DNA of 64,000 nucleotides from DASUAS01 sp963809795. Lineage in GTDB: Bacteria; Actinomycetota; Acidimicrobiia; IMCC26256; DASPTH01. Below are positions 1 to 8,757 of the stretch, one piece after another. Under the pieces are notes generated by a model. The model did no database searches, was not told the origin of the DNA, and saw only the letters and a list, made by a program, of their open reading frames with translations. The stretch spans positions 10,838-74,837 of the forward strand of contig CAWELN010000031.1 in the NCBI GenBank assembly GCA_963809795.1, given 5' to 3'. Positions within the stretch are counted from its first letter, which is position 1; the number at the start of each line of letters is the position of its first letter. Both the position numbers and the translations under genes were made by a program.

Positions 1-1
1 C

Positions 2-379
2 CTCGACGGCCTGCGCAAGGTGTACGGCATCGAGTTCGCGGAGGTCGTGCCGCTCGACGCCGGCGGTCGCCTGACCCACCAGGCGCTCGACACCGGCATC
101 GTCGACGTCGCGCTGCTCTTCAGCACCGACCCGGCCGTCGGCACCGACGACCTCGTCGAGCTGGTCGACGACCGCGCGCTGCAGCCGGCCGAGAACGTCA
201 CGCCGATCGTGCGCCGCGACGCGGTCGACCGGTCCGGAACGCGCCTGGTCACGGCGCTCGACGCGGTGTCCGCACGGTTGGACACCGACACGTTGCGCAG
301 CCTCAACGCCCGGGCGGACGCTTCCGACTCGGTCCGGTCCACCGCCACGCGTTGGCTCGACGACGAGCAGGTCCCATGA
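2..379 (+). CDS. Osmoprotectant/glycine betaine ABC transporter substrate-binding protein, C-terminal part
   Basis: This is the last 125 residues of a gene that begins before the window. The sequence reads as the closing lobe of an OpuAC/ProX-type periplasmic binding protein: a segment beginning LDGLRKVYGIEF, then GIVDVALLFSTDP, then LVDDRALQPAENVTPIV, the usual order in quaternary-amine receptors. In these systems the lipoprotein captures glycine betaine, choline or carnitine outside the membrane and passes it to an OpuB-type permease. The permease and ATPase genes should lie to the left, outside the window. The stop codon overlaps the next start as ATGA, so the two genes are probably translated together. 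The family is fairly secure; the ligand is not. Confidence 0.75.
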   Translation, partial: LDGLRKVYGIEFAEVVPLDAGGRLTHQALDTGIVDVALLFSTDPAVGTDDLVELVDDRALQPAENVTPIVRRDAVDRSGTRLVTALDAVSARLDTDTLRSLNARADASDSVRSTATRWLDDEQVP

Positions 380-2574
380 CCGTCGACGACGTGACCCGCG
401 CCACCCCGGTCGACGTGGTCAGTGGCCCGCCCACCGCCCGCCGCAGCCACCGGCGGCGGCGCCCCACCGGTGCGCCCCCGCCGCTGCCCCGCAGCATCGG
501 CACGACCGGCACCGCCTGGATCGCCGCCGCCGCCGTGCTGGTGATCCTGTCGGTGGTCGCGATGTCGTTCGAAGGCGCCGGCCGGCTCGTCAACCAGGTC
601 GACGCCGCCATCCTCCGGCAGTTCGCCGGCCTCCGCACGGAGTGGCTGACCGACGTCGCCGACCGGATCGATCGCCTCGGTTCCGGCTGGACGATCAGCG
701 TGATCGGGTTCGCCTGGCTGGTCGCGCTGGTCGCGCTGCGACGGTGGCGGCACCTCTTCACCTTCATCGGTGCCACGTTCGTGATCGAGATCATCGCCGA
801 CGTGATGTACCGCTGGTCGGCCCGCCCGCGGCCGTACGACGTGACCATCATCGGCCGGTGGGACGGTTGGTCGTTCTTCGCGGCCCCCGTCGCCGTGATC
901 GCGCTGATCGGCGTCGGGATCTCCTACACGCTGGTGGTCGCCGGTCGCAGCCGGCGGATCGCCAAGATGGTCACCGCGGTCGCGGTCGTCGTCTTCGCGT
1001 GCTCCGAGCTCTACCTGGGGACGTTCCATCCGTCCGACATCGTCGTCGGCGTGACGGTGACCGTCGCCTTCCTCGTCAACGCGTTCCGGTTCTTCACGCC
1101 CAACGAGGTGTTCCCCGTCGTCTACCGCCAGGGCAAGACCGCGCACCTCGACGTCGGGGGGCGTCGGGGTGAGGCGATCCGTCACGCGATCCAGGACCAG
1201 CTCGGTTTGACCGTGGTCGAGATCGAGCCGTTCGGACTGGCCGGGTCGGGGGGCTCGACGCCATTGCGCATCTGCGTGGCCGGCGACCCCGACACCTACC
1301 TCTTCGGGAAGCTCTACGCGATGAGCCACGTGCGTGCCGACCGTTGGTACAAGCTCGGTCGCACGCTCCTGTACGGCCGCCTCGAGGACGAAGCGCCGTT
1401 CCAGTCGGTCGCCCGATTGGTCGAGTACGAGGACTACACGTTGCGGGTGATGCGCGACTCCGGCATCCCCACCGCGGAGCCGTACGGGATCGTCGAGCTC
1501 ACGCCCGCGCGCGAATACCTGCTCGTGACCGAGTTCTTCGGTGGTGCGCACGAGATCGGCGACGCTGAGGTCACCGACGAGATCATCGACGAGGGCCTTG
1601 CGCTCGTCCGCAAGCTGTGGGACTCCGGGCTCGCGCACCGCGACATCAAGCCCGCGAACCTCCTCGTGCGCGACGGGCACCTGCAGCTCATCGACGTCGC
1701 GTTCGCGCAGGTGCGCCCGTCACCGTGGCGCCAAGCCGTCGATCTCGCCAACATGATGCTGGTGCTCGCGGTGCGCACCGACGCCGACCGCGTGTACGAG
1801 CGCGCGCTGCGGTTCTTCGCCCCTGAGGAGATCGGCGAGGCGTTCGCCGCCGCGCGCGGTGTGGCGAGCCCCACCCAGCTGCGTACGGTCATGAAACAGG
1901 ACGGCCGTGACCTGCTGGCCCGCTTCCGGGCGCTGGCGCCGCCGCAACGGCGGATCTCGCTCCAACGATGGAGCCCGCTGCGCATCGGGCTCGCGGTGCT
2001 GGTCGTCGTCGTGGTCGCGTTCGGCGTGCAGGCGACCGCGGGCCTGATCACCCCGGCCCACGACCTCGGCGTCGACGGCACCCCCACGTGCGGCACCGGC
2101 AGCCTGATGATCCTCAGCGCCCAATCGGTGCCGTCGGCCGAGTTCGTCCCCTGCATCGCCTCGGTCCCCGCCGGGTGGAAGCTGGGTGGTATCCAGATCG
2201 ACGACGAGCGGGCGCGGTTCTGGCTCGATTCCGACGTCGGCGGCGACCGGGCGGTCCAGGCGACGCTCCTGCCGCCGGACCGTTGCCCGGTGCGCGGTGC
2301 GACCGAGGTGCCGAGCGACGAGGTCGGGGTCCGCCGGTACGAGCGGGTCCGTTCGCTGCCGCCGCACCTGCGCAGCACCCGGACCTACCGGTTCCGCGGC
2401 GGCTGCGTCGTGTACGACTTCGACCTGCACGGCGCCGAGACCGGTTCGCTCCTGGCCGATGCCGACAGCGCGCTCGCGTTCCAACCGCGCCGTGCGCTCG
2501 TCGCCGAGGTCAGGCGGTCCGACCATCTCTCGCTGTGTGGCGCCGGCGCCCCGTGCACCGGAGGATCGCGATGA
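376..2574 (+). CDS. Membrane protein: degenerate PAP2-like domain fused to a kinase-fold domain
   Basis: The protein has 732 residues from the ATG at 376, chosen because it forms an ATGA overlap with the preceding stop; an in-frame ATG at 352 would add eight residues. Residues about 45-240 are several membrane helices resembling PAP2. ARPRP (149-153) and FHPSD (217-221) recall the first and third PAP2 motifs, but the PSGH motif is absent and the Ser-Arg of motif three reads SE. Residues about 290-520 are a kinase-like domain with a candidate Lys in FGKLYA, HRDIKPANLL (421-430) and LIDVAFA. One helix (about 536-556) leads to a cysteine-containing tail that probably lies outside the cell. The substrate is unknown. 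The kinase active site looks intact, whereas the PAP2 part has lost catalytic residues. Confidence 0.7.
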   Translation: MTVDDVTRATPVDVVSGPPTARRSHRRRRPTGAPPPLPRSIGTTGTAWIAAAAVLVILSVVAMSFEGAGRLVNQVDAAILRQFAGLRTEWLTDVADRIDRLGSGWTISVIGFAWLVALVALRRWRHLFTFIGATFVIEIIADVMYRWSARPRPYDVTIIGRWDGWSFFAAPVAVIALIGVGISYTLVVAGRSRRIAKMVTAVAVVVFACSELYLGTFHPSDIVVGVTVTVAFLVNAFRFFTPNEVFPVVYRQGKTAHLDVGGRRGEAIRHAIQDQLGLTVVEIEPFGLAGSGGSTPLRICVAGDPDTYLFGKLYAMSHVRADRWYKLGRTLLYGRLEDEAPFQSVARLVEYEDYTLRVMRDSGIPTAEPYGIVELTPAREYLLVTEFFGGAHEIGDAEVTDEIIDEGLALVRKLWDSGLAHRDIKPANLLVRDGHLQLIDVAFAQVRPSPWRQAVDLANMMLVLAVRTDADRVYERALRFFAPEEIGEAFAAARGVASPTQLRTVMKQDGRDLLARFRALAPPQRRISLQRWSPLRIGLAVLVVVVVAFGVQATAGLITPAHDLGVDGTPTCGTGSLMILSAQSVPSAEFVPCIASVPAGWKLGGIQIDDERARFWLDSDVGGDRAVQATLLPPDRCPVRGATEVPSDEVGVRRYERVRSLPPHLRSTRTYRFRGGCVVYDFDLHGAETGSLLADADSALAFQPRRALVAEVRRSDHLSLCGAGAPCTGGSR

Positions 2575-4532
2575 TCGTCGCGGTCTCCGTCGTCGGCGTC
2601 CTGCTCCGCGTGCTCGTCGTGCTCGTCGTCGCCATCGTGGCGACCGCGCTGTCGCTCCGACTGCTCGGCATCCGCCGCGGCTGGGGCACCGCGCTGATCG
2701 CCGGCGGCATCGGGTGGACCGTCGCGGTGCTCCTCGCGGCGGGGCTCGACGACTGGGACTGGGGGGCCGACGGGTTCCTGCTGCGCGCGGTGGCCATCGG
2801 CATCCCGGCCACCATGGCCGTCGCGGTCGCGCTCGACCTCCTCGCCCGGCCGGGCTCGCTCGCGATCGGCGAGCGAGCGGGTCTCGTCGTCGCGCCCCGT
2901 CCGCTCCGGGCGGTCAAGACCCGCGTCGCGGTGCTCCGCCGCTACCGAGAGCTGGTCCGCCTGGCGCGGCGCGAGGGCTTCGGCCCGTTCCTCTCCGCCG
3001 CGGGCCGGGCGGAGCGTTCGGAGGAGGCGGTCGGGATCCGGCTCCGCCGGGTGCTGGAGGAGGCCGGCGGCGTCTACGTGAAGCTCGGTCAGATCGCGGC
3101 CACGCGCGTCGACCTCATCCCGCCCGACGTGTCCGACGAGCTCGCCACGCTGCAGAACCGGGTGGCACCGGAGCCGGTCGACGTGATCCGGCCCGCGCTC
3201 GAGGCGGAGCTCGGTGGTCCCGTCGACGAGGTGTTCGCCGAGTTCGACTGGGAGCCGCTCGCCGCCGCCTCGATCGGGCAGACGTACCGCGCCCGTCTCC
3301 GCACGGGGGAGGCGGTGGTGGTGAAGATCCAGCGCCCCGGCATCGCCGACGTCATCGAGCGCGATCTCGCCGCACTGGCGCTGCTGGCAAACGTGGCGCA
3401 GCGGCGCACGTCGTTCGGACAGGGGCTCCGATCGGGCGAGATGCTCGCGCAATTCGCGACCAGCCTCCGCTCCGAGCTCGACTTCCGGCTCGAAGGCGAC
3501 GTGATGCGCGAGATGGCCCTCCTCATGGGCACCGACAACGGCGTGCGCGTGCCGCGCCTCTACGGCGAGTACTGCACACGGCGGCTCCTCGTGCAGGAGC
3601 ACTTCGACGGGTTCACCGTCGCTCAGATCCGTGACCTCGACGCCGCCGGCATCGACCGCACGGTCCTGGCCGAGGAGCTGCTCCGCTCGACCCTCGACCA
3701 GGTGCTCCGCATCGGGCTCTTCCACGCCGATCCCCACCCCGGGAACATCTTCGCCTTCCGCGATGGCAGCCTCGGATTGATCGACTTCGGCGCCGTCGGT
3801 CGGCTCGACCCCATCCAGCAGGCGGCGGTCGTCGACATCCTCGCCGCGCTGATGCGCCGCGACGTGAGCCTGCTGCGCGACGGCATCGAGCGCGTGGCCG
3901 AAGTGCACAACGCCGACCGGCCCGAGGAGCTCGAACGTGCCCTCGCCCGGCTGCTGGCCGACCACGTCCGCGTGACCGGAGCCGTGGATCCCTCGGTGCT
4001 GCAGGATCTCGTGGCCATGCTGGCGCGCTTCGGCATCCGCTTGCCGACCGATCTCGTCGTCCTGTCGCGCGCGTTGGTCACCCTCGACGGCACGCTCCGG
4101 GTCCTCGCGCCCGAGATGTCGCTCGTGACCGCGGCAACGGAGTCGATGACCTCCGCCACCGCGCCCGCACCGATCGACCGCGACGAGATGATCCGCGACG
4201 AGATGCTGGCCGCGCTCCCACACTTGCGACGGCTACCCGACCGGATCGACCGCATCCTCACGCTCACCAGTCGTGGTGAGCTCCGCGTCCGCAGCATCGT
4301 CGACGAGGACCCGCGCCGCATCCTGCGCACCCTCGTGAACCGGGCGTTGCTCGTGGCCACCGGGACCGCCTTCCTGGCCGTCGCCGCCGTCCTGCTCGTC
4401 GCCGCTGATCCCGGACCGGCCGTCGGTGGCGACGCCGGGCTGTTCGAGGTCTTCGGGTACTTCGGCCTGTTCGTCGGCACGGTCCTCCTGCTGCGCGTCG
4501 TCGCAGCCGTCACCCGGGACGGGACGACATGA
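2571..4532 (+). CDS. ABC1/UbiB-family atypical kinase, membrane-anchored
   Basis: The protein has 653 residues. The start is fixed by an ATGA overlap with the upstream stop. Three N-terminal membrane helices (about 1-93) precede a UbiB domain that carries the family's signature KLGQ (171-174), the Ala-rich nucleotide loop AAASIGQTYR (231-240), VKIQRPG, FHADPHPGN (384-392) and LIDFGAVG (403-410). Two further helices close the protein (about 590-650). UbiB/ADCK proteins are ATPases of the protein-kinase-like fold linked to isoprenoid quinone biosynthesis and lipid trafficking. No quinone-biosynthesis gene is nearby. Tight coupling to two other kinase-fold membrane genes suggests a shared lipid-related job, which is inference. 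The family assignment is secure. Confidence 0.88.
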   Translation: MIVAVSVVGVLLRVLVVLVVAIVATALSLRLLGIRRGWGTALIAGGIGWTVAVLLAAGLDDWDWGADGFLLRAVAIGIPATMAVAVALDLLARPGSLAIGERAGLVVAPRPLRAVKTRVAVLRRYRELVRLARREGFGPFLSAAGRAERSEEAVGIRLRRVLEEAGGVYVKLGQIAATRVDLIPPDVSDELATLQNRVAPEPVDVIRPALEAELGGPVDEVFAEFDWEPLAAASIGQTYRARLRTGEAVVVKIQRPGIADVIERDLAALALLANVAQRRTSFGQGLRSGEMLAQFATSLRSELDFRLEGDVMREMALLMGTDNGVRVPRLYGEYCTRRLLVQEHFDGFTVAQIRDLDAAGIDRTVLAEELLRSTLDQVLRIGLFHADPHPGNIFAFRDGSLGLIDFGAVGRLDPIQQAAVVDILAALMRRDVSLLRDGIERVAEVHNADRPEELERALARLLADHVRVTGAVDPSVLQDLVAMLARFGIRLPTDLVVLSRALVTLDGTLRVLAPEMSLVTAATESMTSATAPAPIDRDEMIRDEMLAALPHLRRLPDRIDRILTLTSRGELRVRSIVDEDPRRILRTLVNRALLVATGTAFLAVAAVLLVAADPGPAVGGDAGLFEVFGYFGLFVGTVLLLRVVAAVTRDGTT

Positions 4533-6943
4533 AGCACGTTGCCAGCCTCGACCTCTCCACCGCCTCGACGTCGGTCGACCTCGCCGGCCACGACACGCGG
4601 GCGCCGGGCGAGCGCTACTTCCGGCACCCCGGCGACGTCGTCCGCTGCACGCTGGCCGCGCTGGCGGTGGCCCTGCTCGTGCTGTTCGTGGAGCTCGCCA
4701 CCCGCACCAGCGCCGGTGTGAGCGCGGACCTCAGCCGCGCCGCGTCCGCAGTACCCGACGAGCTGCGCGAGCTGCTGCTCGCGGCTGCGCAGATCGTCGC
4801 GCTGGCCGTGCCGGTGCTCATGGTGGGCGCGCTCGTGTACCGACGGCGGTGGCGGCGTCTGGGAGTGGTCACGCTCGCCGCGACCGCCGGCGCGGCGGTG
4901 TTCGCGCTCCTGGACCTGGCGTTCGACATCGGTGCCCGCGTCCCCGACGCGGTGACCGGCGACACCTGGATCGCGTCGACCGACTTCCCGTCGTTGACCT
5001 ACGTCGCCGGTGCCGCCGCGATCGCGACCGCCGGGACGCCGTGGCTCTCGCGGTCGTGGCGGCGGTGCGCGGTGCTCACGCTCCTCGGCGTCGTCGCGGT
5101 GCTGGCGATCGCCGGCACTGCAGGGGTTCCCGAGCTGCTGCTCGCGCTCGCGACCGGGGTCATGGCCGGCGCCGCGGTCCTGATCGTCGTCGGCGCGCCC
5201 AACCGCCGCCCCGCGCCCGCGGTCGTAGTGGTCGCCTTACGCGACGCCGGGTTGGCGGTCGACCGGTTGGCGCTGGAGCGTGCCGATGGTGGTCGGGCGC
5301 AGCTCTACACCGCGACGCTCGACGACGGTGGGCGCGCGTTCGTGAAGGTCTACGCACGCGACAGCCGCGATGCCGACCTCCTGTACCGGAGCTACCGCAC
5401 GCTGCTGTTGCGGGGCCCGAACGACGACCGGCCGGCGTTGAGCCTCGGGCAGGACGTCGAGCACGAGGCGCTGCTCCTGCTGATCGCGCAGCGAGCCGAC
5501 GTCACCTGTCCGCGGCTGGAGGTGCTCACCGCGTTGCCGGACGGCTCGATGGCGCTCGCAGTGGAGTACGTCGACGGCACGCCCCTCGACGCACTCGAGC
5601 CCGAAGCGATCGACGACACCCTGCTCGACGCGGTCTGGCGTCACGTCCGGGGACTCCATGCGGCGCGGTTGGCGCATCGGTCGCTCCGGGCCGCGAACAT
5701 CCTCGTGTCCGGCGCCAACCCGGTGATCATCGACCTCGGGTTCGGCACCGAGTCGGCCGACCCGAGGACGCAGGCGATCGACCGCGCCGAGCTGCTCGTC
5801 TCGCTCGCGACCCTCGTCGGGGTGGACCGCGCGCTCGCCTCGGGGGTCCGGGCCATCGGACCTCACGAGCTGGCGAGCGCGGCGCCCTACCTGCAACCGC
5901 TCGCGCTCTCGGCCGCGACGCGCAAGCAGGCGAACAAGAAGCTGCTGCGCGACCTGCGGGACGGCATCGCCTCGGCGACCGGCGAAGCGCCCGCGCCCCT
6001 GGAGCAGTTGGTGCGGGTCCGGGCGCGGACGCTCGTCACCATCGCCGCGCTGACGGCCGCGTTCTACGTGCTCCTCCCGCAGCTCGCCGACGTCGGCGAC
6101 AGCGTCGACGCGCTCGGCTCCGCCAACTTCGGATGGCTGGCGGTGTGCGTCGTGATGTCGATCGGCACCTACGTGGGCGCCGCGGTCGCGCTGTCCGGCG
6201 GAGTTCCCGAGCACCTGCCGTTCGGTCCCAACCTGGCGGCCCAGCTCGCGTCGTCGTTCGTGAACCGGGTCACGCCCGCGAACGTCGGTGGGATGGCGCT
6301 CAACCTGCGCTTCCTGCAGAAGGCGGGAGTGGCACCGGCGGAGGCGCTCACCGGGATCGGGCTCAACGTGGCGGCCGGGGGCCTCGCGCACCTGGTGCTG
6401 TTCGTGATGTTCGTCGCGTGGGCGGGCCACAGCGACAGCAACAGCTTCCAGATCCCGTCGAGCAGCAAGCTGCTGGTGGCCATCGCGGTCGTGCTCGCGC
6501 TGGTGGGCCTGGTCGCGGCGACGCGCTGGGGGCGGCGCTTCCTCCGCACTCGCGTGGTGACCTTCCTCAAGCAGTCGGTCCACAGCCTGGTCGTGTTGGC
6601 TCACTCGCCCGCGAAGATCCTCGCCCTGGTCGGGGGCTCGTTCGCGGTCTCGATCGCCTACATCTGCGCGTTGGCTGCCGCGGTCGCGGCGTTCGACGGC
6701 GGGGTGAGCTTCGCCCAGGTGGGCGCGGTGTACCTCGGCGCCTCGGTCATCGCCGCCGCCGCCCCGACGCCGGGCGGGCTCGGCGCGATGGAAGCGGCGC
6801 TGGTGGCGGGACTGACCGGCGTCGGGATGGAGCCGTCGATCGCGGTGGCGGCGGTGCTCAGCTACCGGTTGCTCACGTATTGGCTCCCGGTGCTCCCGGG
6901 CTGGCTCAGCTTCCACTACCTCGAGCGACGGGACTTCATCTAG
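4529..6943 (+). CDS. Kinase-like domain fused to lysylphosphatidylglycerol synthase-type flippase
   Basis: The protein has 804 residues, with an ATGA overlap at its start. Residues about 40-225 are N-terminal membrane helices; a DFPS stretch (152-155) looks like a worn PAP2 motif. Residues about 235-490 are a kinase-like domain with FVKVYA (Lys273) and IIDLGFG, but the catalytic loop reads HRSLRAANIL, so the usual Asp of HRD is replaced by Ser. Residues about 500-795 are the multi-helix UPF0104/AglD/MprF membrane region, including the typical SSFVNRVTPANVGGMALNLR and AAPTPGGLGAMEAAL segments. Such regions translocate or aminoacylate lipids. No aminoacyl-transferase domain is present, so lipid or lipid-linked glycan flipping is the better guess. 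It is the last gene of the coupled trio. Confidence 0.75.
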   Translation: MKHVASLDLSTASTSVDLAGHDTRAPGERYFRHPGDVVRCTLAALAVALLVLFVELATRTSAGVSADLSRAASAVPDELRELLLAAAQIVALAVPVLMVGALVYRRRWRRLGVVTLAATAGAAVFALLDLAFDIGARVPDAVTGDTWIASTDFPSLTYVAGAAAIATAGTPWLSRSWRRCAVLTLLGVVAVLAIAGTAGVPELLLALATGVMAGAAVLIVVGAPNRRPAPAVVVVALRDAGLAVDRLALERADGGRAQLYTATLDDGGRAFVKVYARDSRDADLLYRSYRTLLLRGPNDDRPALSLGQDVEHEALLLLIAQRADVTCPRLEVLTALPDGSMALAVEYVDGTPLDALEPEAIDDTLLDAVWRHVRGLHAARLAHRSLRAANILVSGANPVIIDLGFGTESADPRTQAIDRAELLVSLATLVGVDRALASGVRAIGPHELASAAPYLQPLALSAATRKQANKKLLRDLRDGIASATGEAPAPLEQLVRVRARTLVTIAALTAAFYVLLPQLADVGDSVDALGSANFGWLAVCVVMSIGTYVGAAVALSGGVPEHLPFGPNLAAQLASSFVNRVTPANVGGMALNLRFLQKAGVAPAEALTGIGLNVAAGGLAHLVLFVMFVAWAGHSDSNSFQIPSSSKLLVAIAVVLALVGLVAATRWGRRFLRTRVVTFLKQSVHSLVVLAHSPAKILALVGGSFAVSIAYICALAAAVAAFDGGVSFAQVGAVYLGASVIAAAAPTPGGLGAMEAALVAGLTGVGMEPSIAVAAVLSYRLLTYWLPVLPGWLSFHYLERRDFI

Positions 6944-7566
6944 TGGTGCGCGCGGCGGCACCATCGAGGCCGAGCCCCCACCGGGCCGCGGTCCCGGCGA
7001 GGAGACCCAGCCCGATCCCGCCGACGACGTCGAGCGGCAGGTGCACGCCGGCGTACACGCGGCCGAAGCCCACGCCGGTCGCGATCGCGAACGGCACGAT
7101 TCGCCACGCGCCGGGGAGGTCCGACGCGAGCACGGTGGCGAGCGCGAACGCGACGGCCGAGTGCCCGGACACGTACCCGAGGCCGGTCGCCCGCTCGCGC
7201 ACCTCGACGACCGGGAGCAACTGTCGCGGGCGCTCCCGGGCGACGAGGTGCTTCACGCCCTTTGCCGCCCAGTACGCGCCCTGCCGCGGCGAGCAGCGTC
7301 GCGGCCGTCAGCCGCTTCCGCCGGGTGACCGCGGCGCTCGCGGCGACGATCACCAACGACCCCACCAGGCTGCCCGCCTGCACCGGCGCCCAGACCAGCG
7401 GCCAGAGCGCGTTCGGGAGACCGTTGGCAGCCACGAAGGCGCGGACCTCCAGCGCGGGCACGTCGTCGCGGGTCACGACCACCACCCAGCTCGCGGTGAG
7501 CAGGGCTGCGCCACCGAGCGCGGCCGTGATCTCAGCGAGGTCGCGTCGCCCGATCGTCCCAGCCAT
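6936..7566 (-). CDS. PAP2-family phosphatase, frameshifted
   Basis: The gene begins at the ATG complementary to 7564-7566 (MAGTIGRRDLAEI...) and ends at 6936, but changes frame at the CCC run 7279-7281. Removing one base there gives a continuous ...LLAAAGAYWAAKGVKHLV.... Joined, it is about 209 residues with several membrane helices. It has the three PAP2 motifs: KHLVARERP, GYVSGHSAVAF and FGRVYAGVHLPLD, the last with Gly in place of the usual Ser. PAP2 enzymes remove phosphate from lipid phosphates such as phosphatidate or undecaprenyl pyrophosphate at the membrane. It converges on the kinase-flippase gene and is divergent from the PAP2 gene to its right. Confidence 0.7.
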
Positions 7567-7614
7567 CGACGCTGACGCTACCGAAGCCCGCCGTCGCAGC
7601 CCCGAGGAGCTCCT

Positions 7615-8265
7615 GTGATCGATGCCGCCGCGAGGACCAATGTGCGCACGTGGACCGCCACCGGGCTCATCTCGCTCGGCGTCGTCGTGGTCTGTGTGCT
7701 GCTCGTGAGCGACGGTGACGTGTCGTCCACCGAACGTTGGGTGTTCCGCGCCGTCAACGACCTGCCCGATGCGCTCGAGTCGCCGATGGTCGGTGTGCAG
7801 TACGCCGGTGTCGCGATCGTGCCGTTCGTGGTCGCGGCCATCGCTGCGGTCTTCCGCAAGTGGCGGCTCGTCATCGCCGCGTTGCTCGTGTACCCGTTGA
7901 AGCTCATCGTCGAGAAGCTGGTGCTCAAGGAGATCGTGTACCGGGGCCGACCGGGGACGACCGAGCCCGACGCGACGCTCCGGCACGTGCCCACGCACGG
8001 ACCGAGCTTCCCCTCCGGTCACGCGATCGTGGCGTTCGCCCTCGCCGGGATCGTGGCGCCCTACCTGTCGCGGGGGTGGCGGATCGCCGCGTACGCCGGC
8101 GCGGTCGCGGTGGCCTTCTCGCGCATCTACCTCGCTGCGCACAACCCGCTCGACGTGCTCGCCGGTGCGGCCGGCGGTCTCGTGATCGCCGCGGTGCTGA
8201 ACCTGCTCCTGCTGCCACGCCACGACGCGGTGGCGCCGCCGGTGCCCGCCGCCCGCGTGGCCTGA
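7615..8265 (+). CDS. PAP2-family membrane phosphatase
   Basis: The protein has 216 residues from a GTG start, with GAGGAG a few bases upstream. All PAP2 catalytic motifs are present: a Lys-rich segment ending in YRGRPG, then SFPSGHAIVAFA, and FSRIYLAAHNPLD. About five membrane helices are visible. The likely role is dephosphorylation of a lipid phosphate or polyprenyl pyrophosphate on the outer face of the membrane. It lies back to back with the frameshifted PAP2 gene, separated by about 50 bases that must hold both promoters. Two PAP2 genes next to a fusion protein with a degenerate PAP2 domain points to a common lipid-phosphate theme; that link is inference. Confidence 0.85.
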   Translation: MIDAAARTNVRTWTATGLISLGVVVVCVLLVSDGDVSSTERWVFRAVNDLPDALESPMVGVQYAGVAIVPFVVAAIAAVFRKWRLVIAALLVYPLKLIVEKLVLKEIVYRGRPGTTEPDATLRHVPTHGPSFPSGHAIVAFALAGIVAPYLSRGWRIAAYAGAVAVAFSRIYLAAHNPLDVLAGAAGGLVIAAVLNLLLLPRHDAVAPPVPAARVA

Positions 8266-8277
8266 CCGCTGCTCGCT

Positions 8278-8757
8278 TCAGACGCGGCCGCCGGCGCGCA
8301 GGGTGGCCAGACGCTCGTGCACGCCGGCGCGCTTCTCCGGCGTCCCGAGGCACACCTCGTACGAGTAGTGCGTGTCGGCGTGCTCGCGCACCTCGGCGAT
8401 GCGGTCGCCTTCGACGCGGATCACCAGGCAGTACTGGTTGTGGTACGGCTCACCCTCGAACGTGGTGTACCCGGCGTCGAACTCCATCACCACGAGGTCG
8501 CCCTCGGCGATCAGGAAGTGCACGTTCATCGTGCCCGCGTTCTCCTGGTAGCCGCGGTAGAGCGCTTGGTCGAGGTGCGGCAGGTCGGCCAGACCCTCCG
8601 GACCTCGCAAGACCGCCTCGTCGCCGCCGAAGAGCTCGGCCATCGACTCCGGACCGATCCAACGGAAGTCGTCGGTGACCATCGCCCGCCCGGCCGGCGA
8701 CGTGATCCCCTTGGAGAACCACTCCTGCACCAGCGCCTTGCTCGCGGCGCCGTCCAT
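8278..8757 (-). CDS. SnoaL/NTF2-like protein
   Basis: The protein has 159 residues, starting MDGAASKALVQEWF. The pattern of an early helix, WIGPESMAELFGGDEAV, a central segment MNVHFLIAEGDLVVMEFDAGYTT (quoted here only as a landmark around residues 75-97) and a late strand NQYCLVIRVEGDRIAEVREH fits the small alpha+beta barrel of the NTF2/SnoaL superfamily. Members are cyclases, isomerases, hydrolases or binding proteins, so the reaction cannot be named. Its ATG overlaps the stop of the upstream aldehyde dehydrogenase by one base (TGATG), so they form an operon and probably share a pathway. Confidence 0.65.
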   Translation of the reverse strand: MDGAASKALVQEWFSKGITSPAGRAMVTDDFRWIGPESMAELFGGDEAVLRGPEGLADLPHLDQALYRGYQENAGTMNVHFLIAEGDLVVMEFDAGYTTFEGEPYHNQYCLVIRVEGDRIAEVREHADTHYSYEVCLGTPEKRAGVHERLATLRAGGRV

